Assembly (NCBI GenBank): GCA_963741845.1
Contig: CAVUJV010000018.1
Coordinates: 51,542 to 115,541 of the forward strand
Length of the DNA: 64,000 nt
Direction of reading: 5' to 3'
Origin: Roseiarcus sp963741845
Lineage (GTDB): Bacteria > Pseudomonadota > Alphaproteobacteria > Rhizobiales > Beijerinckiaceae
Shown here in pieces: positions 1-8,116 of the stretch. The translations under genes were made by a program, and so were the position numbers. Positions within the stretch are counted from its first letter, which is position 1. Every line of letters starts with the position of its first letter. The notes under the pieces are model-generated. The model was given only the letters and a program-made list of their open reading frames with translations. It was not told the origin of the DNA and ran no database searches.

Positions 1-503
1 CGGTCCTGGTCGGGCATTCCTTTTCGGGCATGATCGTTACCGAGGCCGGCGTGCATCCCAAGGTCTCGTCTCTGGTCTATGTGGCGGCACGGGCGCCGGA
101 TGCGGGCGAGGACTACAACGCGCTGGCCCAGACCTACCCGACGCCGTCGGCCTCCGCCGGCATCGTCTTCGATGGCGACGAAGGGCGCCTCACTGAAGCC
201 GCCTTCCTGCGCGATTTCGCCGGCGACCTGCCGGAAGCCAAGGCCAAGGTGCTCTATGCGGTGCAGGAGCCATTTCATAAGGCGCTGCTCACCGGCAAGA
301 CCACGCAAGCAGCTTGGCGCTCGAAGCCGAGCTTCTATGCCGTTTCCGCCGAAGATCGCACTATCAATCCGGACCTCGAACGCTTCATGGCTAAACGCAT
401 GGGCGCCAAGACCATCGAAGTGAAAGCGAGTCATCTCTCACTGATTTCACATCCCGACGAAATCACGAAGCTGATCCTGGAAGCCGCCGGACGGCCTGCC
501 TAG
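1..503 (+). CDS. Alpha/beta hydrolase, C-terminal part (cut by window edge)
   Basis: The reading frame is already open at base 3 and ends at 503, so the start lies outside the window. The first visible residues are VLVGHSFSGM, the GxSxG nucleophile elbow of alpha/beta hydrolases (Ser in GHSFSG). Near the end, the SHLSLISHPDE stretch carries the His expected of the catalytic triad, and an Asp in the SAEDRTINPD stretch is a candidate acid. The fold resembles the small esterase-like hydrolases of about 230-260 residues common in alphaproteobacteria; the substrate cannot be told. It reads towards, and stops directly at, an IS630 scar, with its stop codon at the junction. The annotated Met at base 30 is internal, because it lies just after the nucleophile elbow. 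Confidence 0.85.
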   Translation, partial: VLVGHSFSGMIVTEAGVHPKVSSLVYVAARAPDAGEDYNALAQTYPTPSASAGIVFDGDEGRLTEAAFLRDFAGDLPEAKAKVLYAVQEPFHKALLTGKTTQAAWRSKPSFYAVSAEDRTINPDLERFMAKRMGAKTIEVKASHLSLISHPDEITKLILEAAGRPA

Positions 504-1016
504 AACCGCGTGCTTGGGCGGGTCCATGTAGAGGCCGACGATGCCCTCGACCTTCTCGGCGAACTTGGGATCGTTGGAGCGCTTGAAGGTGCGAATGCGG
601 TGCGGTTGCAGCCGATGCTGCCTCCCACAAGCGCTGCACCGCGCGCAAGCTGACGCCGACGGCTTTGGCCATGGCGCGGCCGGTCCAATGCGTGGCGTGG
701 CCCGGCGGCTCGGAGCAGGTCAGGTCCATAACCTTGGCGACGACCTTGGCCGAAAGCGGAGCGCGGCCGGGCTTGCGCGTCTTGTCGCGCAGCAGACCAT
801 CGACGCCCTGCTCGGCGTATCGCGCTTGCCAGCGCCAGACCGCGGGTCGGCTGACGCCCGCCCGCCGCGCCACGCCTGCACGGGCAAGCGGTCGGCCGAA
901 CAAAGGACAATTTGCGCCCGCTGCACATGTTTGAGCGGGCGATTGCGATCCGCCATGATTGCCGGTAGACGCTCACGATCTTCGGCGGGAGGAAGGACAC
1001 AGACGGTTTGAGCCAT
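504..1016 (-). pseudogene. IS630-family transposase remnant, frameshifted and truncated
   Basis: Read on the minus strand from ATG at 1016, three successive frames give one IS630-type transposase N-terminus. The first frame has MAQTVCVLPPAEDRERL. The second has a helix-turn-helix with GVSRPAVWRWQARYAEQGVD and the TWTGRAMAKAVGVS-like stretch. The third, near 500-600, has RTFKRSNDPKFAEKV followed by GLYMDPPKHAV. That last peptide normally leads into the DDE catalytic domain, which is absent here because the sequence joins the hydrolase stop codon. At least two frameshifts and loss of the catalytic half make it non-functional. The scar lies between CTAG-containing sequences at both ends (499-503 and 1072-1075), in keeping with the TA/CTAG target preference of IS630 elements. 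Confidence 0.8.
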
Positions 1017-1072
1017 GCCCACCGACTCGCACATCCCCCCGCATCTGTGAATCATCCGACTGTGTCAATGCA

Positions 1073-1858
1073 CTAGAATCCGAGAATACTGCCGTTGATC
1101 GAAGCCTCTAGACCACCGTCGACAGGTAGGTTCGCGCCATTGATCCAGCGCGCTCCGTCCGAGCAAAGGAAGAGAGCGGGCGGGGCAATATCCGGCGGCG
1201 TCCCCGGACGCCCAACACGCGCGATGTCGTCGTCCACCCGCGCATCGCCGAAAAGCTGGCGGAACTCCCTGTAGATGGGCGTCACGACGGGCCCGGGGCT
1301 CACCGCGTTGACCCGTATGCCGCGTTCCTTGAACAGCGGCTCGTGCGCCGCCCTCATGGTCCAGAGCAGCAGGAGCTCTTTCGAAAGCGGGTAGCCCTCG
1401 CCTTCAGGGACTTTGTGCTTCGCAAGCAGCGGAGCGATGTCGCCAAACCCCTCAACGGCGACGAATTCCTTGGCTCGCTCCAGATTGGCCCGCCAGCCGT
1501 AGCCTGCGATCGAGGCCACGTTCACGACCGACCCGCCCTCGCGCAGTTTCGGCGCGAGTGCTTCCGTCAGAGCCCGGAGACCGTAGAAGTTGATCGCGAG
1601 AGTCTTCGCCGCGCCCGTGACGCCGGAGACGCCGGCCACATTGCAGAGCGCGTCGAACCGGTGCGGCAGCGAATCGGCGATCTCCGTAACCCCCTGCGCC
1701 GATCCGATGTTGGCGCGGATGAAGGCGTCGAGCGGGCGCAGAGGATCTTTCACATCGACGCCGATGACATCGGCGCCGAGAGCCGACGCCAGCTCGCCAA
1801 TGCGCGAGCCGATCCCTGAGGAAATGCCCGTCACAACGATTGTCTTCCCGAGCAGCAA
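1073..1858 (-). CDS. Short-chain dehydrogenase, coniferyl-alcohol-dehydrogenase-like
   Basis: A 261-residue classical SDR. The N-terminus has the Rossmann motif TGISSGIG followed by VIGVDVKD, whose Asp favours NAD(H). The middle has the NVAG motif, and the catalytic residues include the Ser of NVASIAGYG and a YPLSK motif (YxxxK). The C-terminus has the NAVSPGPV and INGANLPVDGG signatures. Spacing and the inserted segment before YxxxK resemble CalA-type coniferyl alcohol dehydrogenases, which oxidise aromatic allylic alcohols to aldehydes. I chose the TTG at 1858 because GGAGGA lies about 7 bases upstream and 14 bases after the stop of the upstream permease gene; longer versions would overlap that gene. 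It is the last gene of the leftward operon. Exact substrate is inferred from family and context. Confidence 0.8.
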   Translation of the reverse strand: MLLGKTIVVTGISSGIGSRIGELASALGADVIGVDVKDPLRPLDAFIRANIGSAQGVTEIADSLPHRFDALCNVAGVSGVTGAAKTLAINFYGLRALTEALAPKLREGGSVVNVASIAGYGWRANLERAKEFVAVEGFGDIAPLLAKHKVPEGEGYPLSKELLLLWTMRAAHEPLFKERGIRVNAVSPGPVVTPIYREFRQLFGDARVDDDIARVGRPGTPPDIAPPALFLCSDGARWINGANLPVDGGLEASINGSILGF

Positions 1859-1872
1859 AGCTTTGTCCTCCG

Positions 1873-2907
1873 TTATTCGCCTGCCCGTGTGACGGGCGGC
1901 CGATTCCCTTGCGCGTCTTTCGGCGCCTCCACCGATCTCAGCCGGTAGCTGATAGGCATGAGACGCAACGCCGTCTTGTCCTCGACCCAGCCCCAGACCC
2001 CACGCGGAAAGAGGAGCGCAAAGATCAGCGCTGTCGCGCCGAGTCCGACCAGATACCAGACGCCGAAAGCGCCGAACCATGCTTCGATCGCGAAGAAGAT
2101 GACCGCGCCGAGGATGGCGCCCTCGAACGTACCCAGACCGCCGACCAGCGCCATGAAGATCATGTACGCGGTCCAGATCGGACTGAAATAGGCTTTAGGC
2201 TGGAAGGTCAGCGCGGTCGCGACCCAGAGCGCGCCTGCGAGCGCCGCACCGAACGCCGCGAGAACGAAAACGAGCTGTTTGACCCGAGGCACGCGGACGC
2301 CAATCGATTCAGCCGCCTCCTCGTTGTCGCGGATGGCCCGGATCGCGGCGCCAAGCGGGCTGCGCAGGAGCCAAAAGACCAGGGCGAGCAGGCCGGTCAT
2401 AGCTATGAGGGCGGACCAGTAGGTCCAAGCGCGCCGAGTCTCGATCGTATAGACGTTAAGTTCGATCAGCGAGGTGCCGGTTTCGCCCCGGATCAGTGTA
2501 TCAAGATTGACGAGGAGATGCGCCAGCTCGGCGACGACCCACATCCCGATTGCGAACTCGCCGCCCTTGAGCCGCAGCATCAGCATCGATACCGGCAGCG
2601 ACAGAAGGCCGACGATCAGCGCGCCGAGCAGCAATGATGGGTAGACGCTGACGCCAAAATTCGCAAGACGGATGGCCGCATAGGCGCCGAGTCCAAAGAA
2701 GGCTTGCTGTCCGATCGAGACGAGCCCGCAGAAGCCGACGAGCGCATTCCACATCACGGCCAGAATCACATAGATGAACAGAGTCGTCAGCTTGTCGACG
2801 GCATTGGCGCTGAACAGAATCGGACCGAGAGCCAGCAGGAAGATGATGAGCGCGGCCGACGCCATGGCGACGCGAGAGGCCGGGGTCCAGCGGTCGACTG
2901 CGTTCAT
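1873..2907 (-). CDS. livM: Branched-chain-type ABC transporter permease, LivM family
   Basis: A 344-residue inner-membrane permease with about nine to ten hydrophobic helices. The family signature is visible: the FCGLVSIGQQAFFGLGAYAA region near residues 60-80, and AIRDNEEAAESIGV, which is the cytoplasmic EAA-like loop that docks to the ATPases. The C-terminal MALVGGLGTFEGAILGAV repeat is typical of LivM. It overlaps the upstream livH-like gene by 4 bases (ATGA) and is followed after 14 bases by the SDR. With the adjacent genes it completes a HAAT-type importer. HAAT systems also carry aromatic acids, and the neighbouring aromatic aldehyde and alcohol dehydrogenases make an aromatic substrate more likely here than a branched-chain amino acid (inference). 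Confidence 0.88.
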   Translation of the reverse strand: MNAVDRWTPASRVAMASAALIIFLLALGPILFSANAVDKLTTLFIYVILAVMWNALVGFCGLVSIGQQAFFGLGAYAAIRLANFGVSVYPSLLLGALIVGLLSLPVSMLMLRLKGGEFAIGMWVVAELAHLLVNLDTLIRGETGTSLIELNVYTIETRRAWTYWSALIAMTGLLALVFWLLRSPLGAAIRAIRDNEEAAESIGVRVPRVKQLVFVLAAFGAALAGALWVATALTFQPKAYFSPIWTAYMIFMALVGGLGTFEGAILGAVIFFAIEAWFGAFGVWYLVGLGATALIFALLFPRGVWGWVEDKTALRLMPISYRLRSVEAPKDAQGNRPPVTRAGE

Positions 2908-3806
2908 GGCCGCGCTGCCGCTCCAAGCGCCCGCCAGACGCGATGGCCCCAGCCGCCAAAGAAGAGGCGCGCAAACAGGACCGCAAGGAACACAACATGA
3001 CCCGCGATCAGGAAGCCTTGCGGATTGACGAGCGCGCCAAGGCTCTGCGCGACGCCGAGCGCGACCCCTCCAATCAGCGTTCCCCAGAGCGATCCCGGCC
3101 CTCCGATGATCGCCGCCTCGAAAGCGAAGATGAGCTGCGCCGCGCCGGCATAGGGATCAAAGGTCGCGCGCATGCCCAGGAACGCCCCGGCGACCGCGAC
3201 CGTCGCCATCGCAATCGCCGCCGCGATCGCGTTGACGCGCCGCGCATTGACGCCTACCAGGCCAACCGTGTCGGGGTCTTCCGCCGTCGCGCGAATCGCG
3301 CGGCCGGTGAGCGTGTAGTCCAGGAAAAGCTGGATGCCGCCGAGCATGACAAGCGCGGCGACAAACGTGAGAAGTGCAAGCTTACCGATGGCGATCTCGT
3401 CCGTGAGCGACCAACTGTCGAAAGAGAGATCGCCGATATAGGGCGCGAGCGAGCGCGTGTCCGCCCCGAAGCCTTCGAAGAGAAGATTGTCGAGAAGGAT
3501 CGACAGACCGAAGGTCGCCAGAACAGGCACGAGCAATCCGCCATGCGCGCTGCGTTCGAGCACAAGCCTTTGCAGCGCGAGGCCGAGCAGGGCCATCGCG
3601 GGCGCAACGATCAGGAGGCCCAGGAACGGATTGACGCCGTAGCGGTCGGCGAGGACATAGAGTGCATAGGCCGAGAGGACGGCAAGGCTGCCATGCGCAA
3701 GATTGATGACCCGCATCACGGAAAACATGAAGGAGAGGCCGCAGGAGATCGCCGCGTAATAGCCGCCGAGCAGCACGCCCTGAAGAATCTGGTTGAGGAG
3801 GATCAC
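2904..3806 (-). CDS. livH: Branched-chain-type ABC transporter permease, LivH family
   Basis: A 300-residue integral membrane protein beginning MILLNQILQGVLLGGYYA, the usual LivH N-terminus. It has VMRVINLAHGSLAVLSAY near residue 30, the conserved motif of the family. The EDPDTVGLVGVNARRVN loop is the ATPase contact region, and GGPGSLWGTLIGGVALGV near the C-terminus is also conserved. The start overlaps the end of the livF-like gene by 4 bases and the stop overlaps the livM-like gene by 4 bases, so the four transporter genes are translationally coupled. It forms the channel heterodimer with the LivM-like permease. Confidence 0.88.
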   Translation of the reverse strand: MILLNQILQGVLLGGYYAAISCGLSFMFSVMRVINLAHGSLAVLSAYALYVLADRYGVNPFLGLLIVAPAMALLGLALQRLVLERSAHGGLLVPVLATFGLSILLDNLLFEGFGADTRSLAPYIGDLSFDSWSLTDEIAIGKLALLTFVAALVMLGGIQLFLDYTLTGRAIRATAEDPDTVGLVGVNARRVNAIAAAIAMATVAVAGAFLGMRATFDPYAGAAQLIFAFEAAIIGGPGSLWGTLIGGVALGVAQSLGALVNPQGFLIAGHVVFLAVLFARLFFGGWGHRVWRALGAAARP

Positions 3807-4534
3807 GCCCGCGTCTCCTCGCGTTGTGGTGGCGTTCTGAGTCCGAAATAGGCTTGCGTCACCGCTTCCCGCGTGAGGGTGGAGGTCGGGCCTTCGATCG
3901 CGATTGCGCCCTCGAGCATGCAGATCGTGCGGCTCGCGGTCGCCATCGCGCGCCTGAGATCCTGCTCGACGAGGATGATGGCGACGCCCGAGGATTTCAG
4001 TCGCTCCAATCCCGCGTAGACGCGATCCACCGCGAGGGGCGAGAGGCCAAGAGAAACCTCGTCGAGAAGCAGAAGCTCCGGATTCATCATCAGTGCACGC
4101 CCGATCGCAGTCGCCTGCTGCTCGCCTCCGGAGAGCGACCCGGCCAAACTCTTGCGGCGCTGCTTCAGATTTGGAAAAGCCTCCATCACCGCTTCCAGCG
4201 TCCAGGCGCCTCTCCGTCTCGCCGAGCTTGCAAGCGTGAGGTTCTCCTCGACAGTGAGCCGCGCGAAGAGACGCCGCCCCTCGGGCACGAGCGCGATGCC
4301 CATGGCCGCTCGCTGATGGGCCGCCGCCGATCCGATGTCGCGGTCCTTATAGAGAATGCGTCCGCCCGCGAGCGGATGCGCGCCGGCGACGGTTCTCAAC
4401 ATGGTCGTCTTGCCGGCGCCGTTGGCGCCGACAAGCGCAATCGTCTCGCCCACCTCGATCGTCATGCTCACGCCGCGCACCGCCGTGAGTTGACCATGCC
4501 GCGCCTCGAGCCGCTCAATGACGAGCAGGCTCAT
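3803..4534 (-). CDS. livF: ABC transporter ATP-binding protein, LivF family
   Basis: A 243-residue ATPase. Walker A is GANGAGKTT near residue 36, and the signature motif is SLSGGEQQATAIGRAL rather than the commoner SGGEQQMLAIARAL. Walker B is LLLLDEVSLGLSP, followed by the switch region ILVEQD with its His replaced by the family-typical Gln. The C-terminus ends with the LTREAVTQAYFG stretch typical of LivF. It overlaps the genes on both sides by 4 bases. It energises the LivH/LivM-like channel together with the LivG-like ATPase. Confidence 0.87.
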   Translation of the reverse strand: MSLLVIERLEARHGQLTAVRGVSMTIEVGETIALVGANGAGKTTMLRTVAGAHPLAGGRILYKDRDIGSAAAHQRAAMGIALVPEGRRLFARLTVEENLTLASSARRRGAWTLEAVMEAFPNLKQRRKSLAGSLSGGEQQATAIGRALMMNPELLLLDEVSLGLSPLAVDRVYAGLERLKSSGVAIILVEQDLRRAMATASRTICMLEGAIAIEGPTSTLTREAVTQAYFGLRTPPQREETRA

Positions 4535-5262
4535 ATCGCGCCTCCGCCCAGATAGGCTTCGATCACCCTCCGGTCGGACATGACCGTTTGCGGCTCTCCG
4601 TCCGCGATGATGCGGCCGCCGTCCATGCAGACGAGCCGCTCGACTACGCGCAGGAGCACATGCACGATATGCTCGATCCAGACGAGCGCCACGCCACTGC
4701 CCTTCACCTCAAGGATGATGTCTACGAGTTCGCTCGCCTCACCATCCGTGAGGCCGCCGCCGATCTCGTCGAGCAGCAGGGCCTGCGGGCCGGTCGCGAG
4801 CGCGCGCGCGAGTTCCAGGCGCTTGCGGTCGATGAGCCCCAGCGTCTCGGCGCGCCGGTTCGCGATTCCCGCCATGCCCGAGAGCCGCAGCGCGGCGATT
4901 GCTTTGTCGTAAGCTTCAGCCCCGCGAAGGCCCGCCCCATGAGCGGCGGCGGCGAAGACATTCTCGAACACGGTCATGCCGCCGAAGGGCCGCGGGATCT
5001 GATGCGTGCGCACGAGCCCGTGCCGGCACCGGTCCGAGGTTGCAACACCCGTGACGTCCTGCCCGCGAAAGAGAACCCGGCCGCTCGTCGGCGCATGCGC
5101 GCCGACGAGGATGCTGAGCAACGTGGTTTTCCCCGCCCCGTTGGGGCCGACGACGCCGACCGTTTCCCCGGCGGCGAGCGCGAAGTCGACGCCGTCGAGC
5201 ACGCGCAGCGCGCCGAAGGATTTCGTCACGCTTTCCGCTTCAAGCAAGGGTGCGGCGGCCAT
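4531..5262 (-). CDS. livG: ABC transporter ATP-binding protein, LivG family, with variant signature motif
   Basis: A 243-residue ATPase with Walker A GPNGAGKTTL near residue 40 and the RTHQIPRPFGGMTVFENV region characteristic of LivG. Where the LSxGQ signature should be, the sequence reads AETLGLIDRKRLELARAL, so the canonical Ser-Gly-Gly is missing. Walker B is LLLDEIGGGLTDGE, followed by IEHIVHVLLRVVERLVCMDGG. This divergent signature occurs in a subgroup of HAAT ATPases in Hyphomicrobiales and is probably not a loss of function, but it is worth checking. It is preceded by only 6 bases after the binding-protein stop and overlaps the LivF-like gene. Confidence 0.85.
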   Translation of the reverse strand: MAAAPLLEAESVTKSFGALRVLDGVDFALAAGETVGVVGPNGAGKTTLLSILVGAHAPTSGRVLFRGQDVTGVATSDRCRHGLVRTHQIPRPFGGMTVFENVFAAAAHGAGLRGAEAYDKAIAALRLSGMAGIANRRAETLGLIDRKRLELARALATGPQALLLDEIGGGLTDGEASELVDIILEVKGSGVALVWIEHIVHVLLRVVERLVCMDGGRIIADGEPQTVMSDRRVIEAYLGGGAI

Positions 5263-5268
5263 CGAAGC

Positions 5269-6591
5269 TCAGCCGTTGAACGGGATGAGCTTAGCCTCGA
5301 CCGGCACATTCGGGTCGGTTGCGTTCTCCGTCACCACATAGGCGAGCTTGAACTTCGACCCCGCCGGCGCCTTGACCCATTGGGTGCCGATGATCGGCCC
5401 GGGCGAGACATTCGGCACCGGGCCGCTCGTGAAGTCCACCTTGCCGATCATGGTGGTCGTCTTGAGCGTAGAGATGGATTTGGCGAGAGCCGTCTTGTCC
5501 GCGGGATCGCTGCTCGCCTTAAGTGCCTCGAAGCCCGCATCGAATAGCGACATGGTCGCGCCGAGCTGCTGCGTCCACTGCTTGCCAGACTCCTTTTCGT
5601 AGCCGTCCGCCAGCTCCTGACCGCCGACGCCGGTCAGCGGCGACTTATAAGGGAAAGCCTTGTGCCAGTAGGCGGCGCTTGCCAGGTTGACACCCAGCGA
5701 GCCGAGGGCGTCCACTTGGCTCGGGAAGAGTCCGGTCTTGGCGATCTGCGCGATCTTGACCATCTTGGTGTAACCCTGCTGCGCCGACTGCCGCCAGAAG
5801 GCTGCGAAATCCGGCGGAATGGGGAAGGTGTTGAAGATTTCGCACTTCTCAGCCTTGAATTTCGCGATCTGGGCGGAAAAGTCGGTCGTGCCGTCTTCGT
5901 AAGCGCCCGGATCGACAATCGTGAAGCCGGCCTTGGCGAGCGCGGGCGCAAGGTTCTCGCGGATCGCGTTGCCGTCGGCGTCATTCGGATAGAGCACACC
6001 GACCTTCTTGTTGGTCGGGATGAGAGTCCACTGTGAGACATAGGTCTTGTAGAACTCGCCACCGCCGAATCCGAAGTGATAGGTCCACTTGAAGGGTGAA
6101 GGCTGGCCGGGCTTCGCGCCACGGCCGAAATACCACGCCTCCCAAGGCATGACGGTGGAGAGGCACGGCACACCCGCAGCTTCGCAGGCATCGGCGACGG
6201 GATTGATCGTCTCCGGGGTCGAGATGACGAGCATCATGTCGATCTTGTCGGAGTTGATTAGGGTCTTCGCAAGCTGGCCGGCGCGCTGCGGATCGGACTG
6301 CGTGTCGCGATCGAGGATTTCGACGGCGTAGGTCTTGTCCCCGACCTTGAGGCCCGAGGCCAGCGCCTTGCGCACGAGTTCGAGGATGTAGCCGTCGGTC
6401 TCGCCGAAGCCCGCAAGCGCGCCCGTGCGCGGGCTGATGAAGCCGATCTTGAGCTTGGCTTCCGCGTCCGCCGCGAAGGAGCTGCGCGGTCCGATCACCG
6501 CCGCAAGGCCTGCCGCGCCCGCCGAGGCAATGAGCCCCCGGCGCGAGATCCGCGCACCAATGAGGCGCGGAACGAGGTCGATTCTTTCCAT
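5269..6591 (-). CDS. Periplasmic substrate-binding protein of a Liv-type importer, Tat-type signal
   Basis: A 440-residue periplasmic-binding-protein type 1 member (Peripla_BP_6). The N-terminus MERIDLVPRLIGARISRRGL is followed by a hydrophobic stretch and reads as a twin-arginine signal (S-R-R-G-L). The mature domain starts KLKIGFISPRTGALAGFGE, the hallmark of branched-chain and aromatic binding proteins. I place the start at ATG 6591, where GGGAGGACACA lies directly upstream; the longer upstream version lacks a good ribosome site. It lies between the aldehyde dehydrogenases and the ATPase genes in the same operon. Tat export of a HAAT binding protein is found in several Hyphomicrobiales systems. 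Ligand unknown; an aromatic compound is inferred from context. Confidence 0.87.
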   Translation of the reverse strand: MERIDLVPRLIGARISRRGLIASAGAAGLAAVIGPRSSFAADAEAKLKIGFISPRTGALAGFGETDGYILELVRKALASGLKVGDKTYAVEILDRDTQSDPQRAGQLAKTLINSDKIDMMLVISTPETINPVADACEAAGVPCLSTVMPWEAWYFGRGAKPGQPSPFKWTYHFGFGGGEFYKTYVSQWTLIPTNKKVGVLYPNDADGNAIRENLAPALAKAGFTIVDPGAYEDGTTDFSAQIAKFKAEKCEIFNTFPIPPDFAAFWRQSAQQGYTKMVKIAQIAKTGLFPSQVDALGSLGVNLASAAYWHKAFPYKSPLTGVGGQELADGYEKESGKQWTQQLGATMSLFDAGFEALKASSDPADKTALAKSISTLKTTTMIGKVDFTSGPVPNVSPGPIIGTQWVKAPAGSKFKLAYVVTENATDPNVPVEAKLIPFNG

Positions 6592-6644
6592 TGTGTCCTC
6601 CCTGACATAACGGCGCCGGGGCACATGCCGCGCGCCTTCTCCTT

Positions 6645-8088
6645 CTAGAATGGATAGTGCTGCTTGCCCTCGATCGTGATCCAGCGCAAATCGGTGAACT
6701 CGGCAATCACCGCCCTGCTGCCGAAGCGCCCGTACCCTGAGGCTTTTACGCCCCCAAACGGCATCTGGCCCTCGTCGTGAAGCGTTGGGCCGTTGATATG
6801 GCAGATGCCGGATTCGATGCGCTTCGCCACCGCGAGTGCGCGCTGCACGTCACGGCTGAACACCGCGGACGACAGCCCATATTCGGTGTCATTGGCGACG
6901 CGGACCGCCTCGTCGTCGCCCTTGACGCGCACCACGGGCTTCACGGGTCCAAAGGATTCCTCGGCATAGATGCGCATGTCCGGGGTGACTCGGTCGATGA
7001 CCGTCGCCTCCACGATAGCCCCTGTGCGCGTGCCGCCCGCGACGACCTTCCCACCCTTTGCTTTCGCGTCGGCGATCAGTTCGTCCATCCGCTCGGCGGC
7101 CGAGACGTTGACGAGCGAACCCAACACGACATGCCCGCGAGGATCGCCGGCTGGAAGCGCGTTCGCGCGCTTCGCGAGCTTCTCGACGAAGGCGTCCGCA
7201 ACCGAGTTCGTCCACGATCAGGCGTTCCGTGGACATGCAGATCTGACCCTGGTTCATGAAGGCGCCGAACACTGCAGCATCAACCGCAGCGTCGAGGTCG
7301 GCGTCCGCCAGCACGACGAGAGGCGCCTTGCCGCCCAACTCGAGTAGCGCCGGCTTGAGGTGCTCGGCACACAGCTTTGCGATCTCTTTCCCGACTCTGG
7401 AGGAGCCGGTGAAGTTCACGCGCTTGACCGCCGGATGGGCGATCAGTTCCGCCACGATTTTCGGCGCGTCCTGGGGCGCGTTCGAAATGAAGTTGACGAC
7501 GCCTCTCGGGAATCCCGCCTCGTTCATGACCTCGACGATCATCCGATGCGTAGCGGGGCAGGTTTCGGACGAGCGCAGGATGACGGTGTTGCCGCAGGCA
7601 AGCGGCGCCGCGATGGCGCGCACCCCAAGAATGACCGGCGCGTTCCACGGCGCGATGCCCAGCACGACCCCCGCGGGCTGGCGCACCGCCAGGGAGAGCA
7701 CGCCGGGCTTATCGGCGGGAATGATTTCTCCCGTGATCTGCGTCGTGAGCGCCGCCGCCTCGCGCAAGAGGCTAGCGGCAAAGTGGACGTTGAAGCCGCC
7801 CCACGGTCCCGTCGCGCCGATCTCCTCGGTCATCGCCTTGATGAAATCCGCGGTTCGCGCCTCGAGAAGGTCGGCCGCCTTGAGGAGGAACGCGCGGCGC
7901 TCGCTCGGCCCCGTCTCTGACCAGGCCGGAAAAGCACGAGCGGCGGCCTCGACCACCTTCGCGACGTCGGCCAGGCCCGCCGCCGCCGCCTCGCTCGCCG
8001 CCGCGCCCGTCACCGGGTCCTCGCGAACGAAGGTCGCGCCCGATGCAGCGCCGACCGACTCTCCGTCAATGATGAAATCAACCTTCAC
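6645..8088 (-). pseudogene. Aldehyde dehydrogenase (vanillin/salicylaldehyde type), one-base frameshift
   Basis: The sequence encodes a complete NAD(P)-dependent aldehyde dehydrogenase of about 480 residues if one extra base near 7203 is removed. The first frame covers residues 1 to about 295: GIAPWNAPVILGVRA, the FTGSSRVGKEIA coenzyme loop, LELGGKAP with the catalytic Glu, and FGAFMNQGQICMSTER with the catalytic Cys. It then runs off into a wrong frame. The second frame resumes at once with the GSLVNVSAAERMDELI stretch, ESFGPV and MPFGGVKASGYGRFG. The GTG at 8088 is preferred because GGAGGA lies 5 bases upstream. It is a close tandem paralogue of the next gene upstream, sharing long identical DNA around the catalytic Cys. 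The break may be a real mutation or an assembly error. Confidence 0.82.
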
Positions 8089-8116
8089 TGTTTCCTCCAC
8101 TTCGTCGCCTCATGTC

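Noticed and set aside
2943..3851. A 302-codon plus-strand frame within the livH/livF region
   Set aside because: Arg/Glu/Asp-rich artefact opposite a well-defined permease.
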